NCBI GenBank assembly: GCA_030039715.1
Contig: JASHVA010000048.1
Location: forward strand, 1 to 37,761
DNA length: 37,761 nt
Direction of reading: 5' to 3'
Origin: Thermoplasmata archaeon
Lineage (GTDB): Archaea; Thermoplasmatota; Thermoplasmata; Lutacidiplasmatales; UBA184
Positions 35,991 through 37,761 of the stretch are shown here, one piece after another. How positions within the stretch are numbered: the stretch's first letter is position 1; every line of letters starts with the position of its first letter. The notes under the pieces are model-generated. The model was given only the letters and a program-made list of their open reading frames with translations, did no database searches and was not told the origin of the DNA. The translations under genes and the position numbers were made by a program.

Positions 35991-36620
35991 TCAGCCGGCC
36001 GCGGGCGGCTCGACCGCGGGGGTCGGGGCGGCTTCGGCCGGCGCCGGCCCGGGAGGCTCGGGCGCGTCGACCGCGGCGGCGGCGGGCGTGGCTCCCGAGG
36101 GGGGCGGGACGCCGAGCTTCTGCTCGAGGTACCGTCGGATCTCCTCGGGCTTCGTCGACCCGATGCCGAAGTACTCCGCGAACCGCCGGGTCGTCGTGAG
36201 CTCGAGCGTGGCCCCCTTCGGCTCGGTGCGGACGAGCCCGACCGTGCGCAGGTGCTGGACCTCCTCGTAGGCGACGTCGCCGATCATGCGGACGAGATGG
36301 CTTTGGAGGAGCGGCTGATGGTACGCGACGAGCGTGAGCGCTTTCACCGTGCGCGGGGCGAGCTCCACCGGCGTCACCGAGTGGACCGTCGGCACGTAGC
36401 GCTCTTCGAGCTGGAGCGCGTACCGGTCGCCGACCCGTCGGACCTCGAGCGCCGATTGGCGGTTGCCGTACGTCTTCTCGAGCGTGCGCACCGCGCTCTG
36501 GACCGGCCGGTAGTCGGTCTGGCCGAGCGCGTCGGAGATCTCCTTCACGCTGAGCGGCTTACCGGCGGCGAACAGGACGGCCTCGACCTGGAAGACCAGG
36601 TCATCGAGTTTCGACGGCAT
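35991..36620 (-). CDS. scpB: Segregation and condensation protein ScpB with a Pro/Ala-rich C-terminal tail; start at MPSKLDDLV
   Basis: FQVEAVLFAAGKPLSVKEISDALGQTDYRPVQSAVRTLEKTY...RTVKALTLVAYHQPLLQSHLVRMIGDVAYEEVQHLRTVGLV. Confidence 0.9.
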   Translation of the reverse strand: MPSKLDDLVFQVEAVLFAAGKPLSVKEISDALGQTDYRPVQSAVRTLEKTYGNRQSALEVRRVGDRYALQLEERYVPTVHSVTPVELAPRTVKALTLVAYHQPLLQSHLVRMIGDVAYEEVQHLRTVGLVRTEPKGATLELTTTRRFAEYFGIGSTKPEEIRRYLEQKLGVPPPSGATPAAAAVDAPEPPGPAPAEAAPTPAVEPPAAG

Positions 36621-36622
36621 GC

Positions 36623-37582
36623 TTACGGTTCCTCCGCGACGACCTGCCGCTCGTCCGCGAGCCGGACGATCAGGACCGGGCTCGTCCCGAGCGACTCCTG
36701 ACGGAGGTCGATCGAGCGCTCGCGGGCGAGGAACAGGGCGGCGAGGAAGAGGGCGACCAACCGGTCGCGGCCGCTGAGCGGGTTCCAGAGGTCGAGGAGG
36801 GGGAACGGCTCGCCGATCGCGTGGCGGCGGGCCGCCTGCCACGTGTCCGCGAGGTCGTGCTCGGGAAGGTCTCCGTGGACGAGGACCTCGGGCGGAGCCC
36901 GCTGCTCCTCGCGCAGGCGTTCGCGCAGCTCCTGGATCCGGACGGCGCGGCGGGCGTCCGCCTCCGCCTCCCCGAACGCCTTGACGAGCTCGAGGAGCGA
37001 GACCGGCCGCGTCTCGGGGTGCCGGACCATCTCGAGGAGCGGGGGCCCTTCGACCGAGTCGAGCACGGCGGAGGTGACGTCGACCGCTTCGGGCGTTTCC
37101 AGGAGCGGAAGGTAGCCGTCGTCGAGCGGCGGGGCCTCGAGTTCGCCTCCCGCCGGCGCGGCCGCCGCCGGTTCCTGCCGGGCCTTGAGGAGCTCCTCGG
37201 ACTGGAGGTAGAGGATGCTCCAGGCCATGTAGACGAGCCGGCCGGCGATCGCGAAGTTGACGGCGCCGTCCGACTGGACCCGTTCGAGGTACGACTGCGT
37301 GAACTTGACGAGGTCGATCTCCCACGGGTCGAACTCCTCCTCCATCACGAGCTCGAAGAGGAGCGCCATCGCCTTCTGGAACGGGTCGGGGATGACGAGG
37401 TGGACCCCTTCCTTGAGCTCCTCCACGAGGGTGAGGTACCGCTCGAGCAGGGCCGAGGTGTCCTCCGTCTCCCCGAGCAGCGAGCGATGGAAGACGAGAT
37501 ACTGGAGCACCTTCTCGGCCGCTTCACGCGGCACCGCGTTCGCGGCGGAGATCGCGACGACCTCGCTCTCGGGCGTCGTCAT
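36623..37582 (-). CDS. scpA: Segregation and condensation protein ScpA (kleisin)
   Basis: EEEFDPWEIDLVKFTQSYLERVQSDGAVNFAIAGRLVYMAWSILYLQSEELL; C-terminal LVALFLAALFLARERSIDLRQES. Confidence 0.92.
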   Translation of the reverse strand: MTTPESEVVAISAANAVPREAAEKVLQYLVFHRSLLGETEDTSALLERYLTLVEELKEGVHLVIPDPFQKAMALLFELVMEEEFDPWEIDLVKFTQSYLERVQSDGAVNFAIAGRLVYMAWSILYLQSEELLKARQEPAAAAPAGGELEAPPLDDGYLPLLETPEAVDVTSAVLDSVEGPPLLEMVRHPETRPVSLLELVKAFGEAEADARRAVRIQELRERLREEQRAPPEVLVHGDLPEHDLADTWQAARRHAIGEPFPLLDLWNPLSGRDRLVALFLAALFLARERSIDLRQESLGTSPVLIVRLADERQVVAEEP

Positions 37583-37761
37583 CGCGCCTCCAGCGCCGGG
37601 GGAGCCGGCTCGGGCGCCCGGGCGCCTTCCCGGGACTCGACGTCGTGGATGTCGTCGAGGTGGATCCCGATGACACGGGAGCAGCCGTCCCCGTGCATCG
37701 TGACGCCGTAGAGGTGACTCGCGAACTTGAGGGTGACTTTGCGCAGTGAGATCACGATGAA
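37579..37761 (-). CDS. smc: Chromosome segregation protein SMC, C-terminal end only (rest outside window)
   Basis: Own translation: FIVISLRKVTLKFASHLYGVTMHGDGCSRVIGIHLDDIHDVESREGARAPEPAPPALEAR*; typical SMC C-terminal strand, stop overlapping the scpA start (ATGA). Confidence 0.85.
   Translation of the reverse strand, partial: FIVISLRKVTLKFASHLYGVTMHGDGCSRVIGIHLDDIHDVESREGARAPEPAPPALEAR

Noticed and set aside
35991-37325. 444-aa ORF as a fused ScpA/ScpB
   Set aside because: The N-terminal half is an out-of-frame reading of scpA; ScpB starts at MPSKLDDLV (36620).
1-37761. CRISPR arrays, transposases, integrases, phage genes, rRNA
   Set aside because: None seen on either strand by inspection; no regularly spaced repeats or matching protein motifs.

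Overview
This is a GC-rich (visibly about 70%) archaeal chromosomal segment. It most resembles a Thermoplasmatota-type euryarchaeon, judged from gene content (L11-Spt5-SecE-FtsZ, MptE, EgsA, Hel308, archaeal LeuRS) and short TATA-like boxes close to start codons; no phylogeny was run. About 34 CDS and one tRNA are supportable. The blocks are: (i) a translation/transcription/secretion/division cluster (small ORF, rpl11, spt5, secE, ftsZ); (ii) mptE, a multi-TM GT-C-like protein and an H1-like Lys/Ala/Pro-rich protein; (iii) an isocitrate DH family enzyme, MscS, an Orc1/Cdc6-like protein with a degenerate Walker A, Hel308, acyl-CoA DH, RqcH/NEMF and a Zn-finger protein; (iv) a nucleotide-sugar/glycan cluster (ugd, galU, SDR, sugar C-methyltransferase, two epimerases, three GT4 glycosyltransferases); (v) a tRNA-Pro(UGG) interrupted in its D-loop, downstream of egsA-UPF0179; (vi) queE, leuS, dcd, MEMO, HIT and a secreted, sequon-rich S53 protease with a predicted cytoplasmic zinc ribbon; (vii) smc-scpA-scpB. 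No CRISPR array, rRNA, transposase or phage genes were seen. The best leads are the D-loop-interrupted tRNA-Pro, the Ig/NEW3-like extension on Spt5, the Walker-A-degenerate Orc1/Cdc6 homolog with a 12-bp palindrome at its promoter, the H1-like tail protein, the membrane sedolisin plus zinc ribbon, and two long antisense 3' CDS overlaps.
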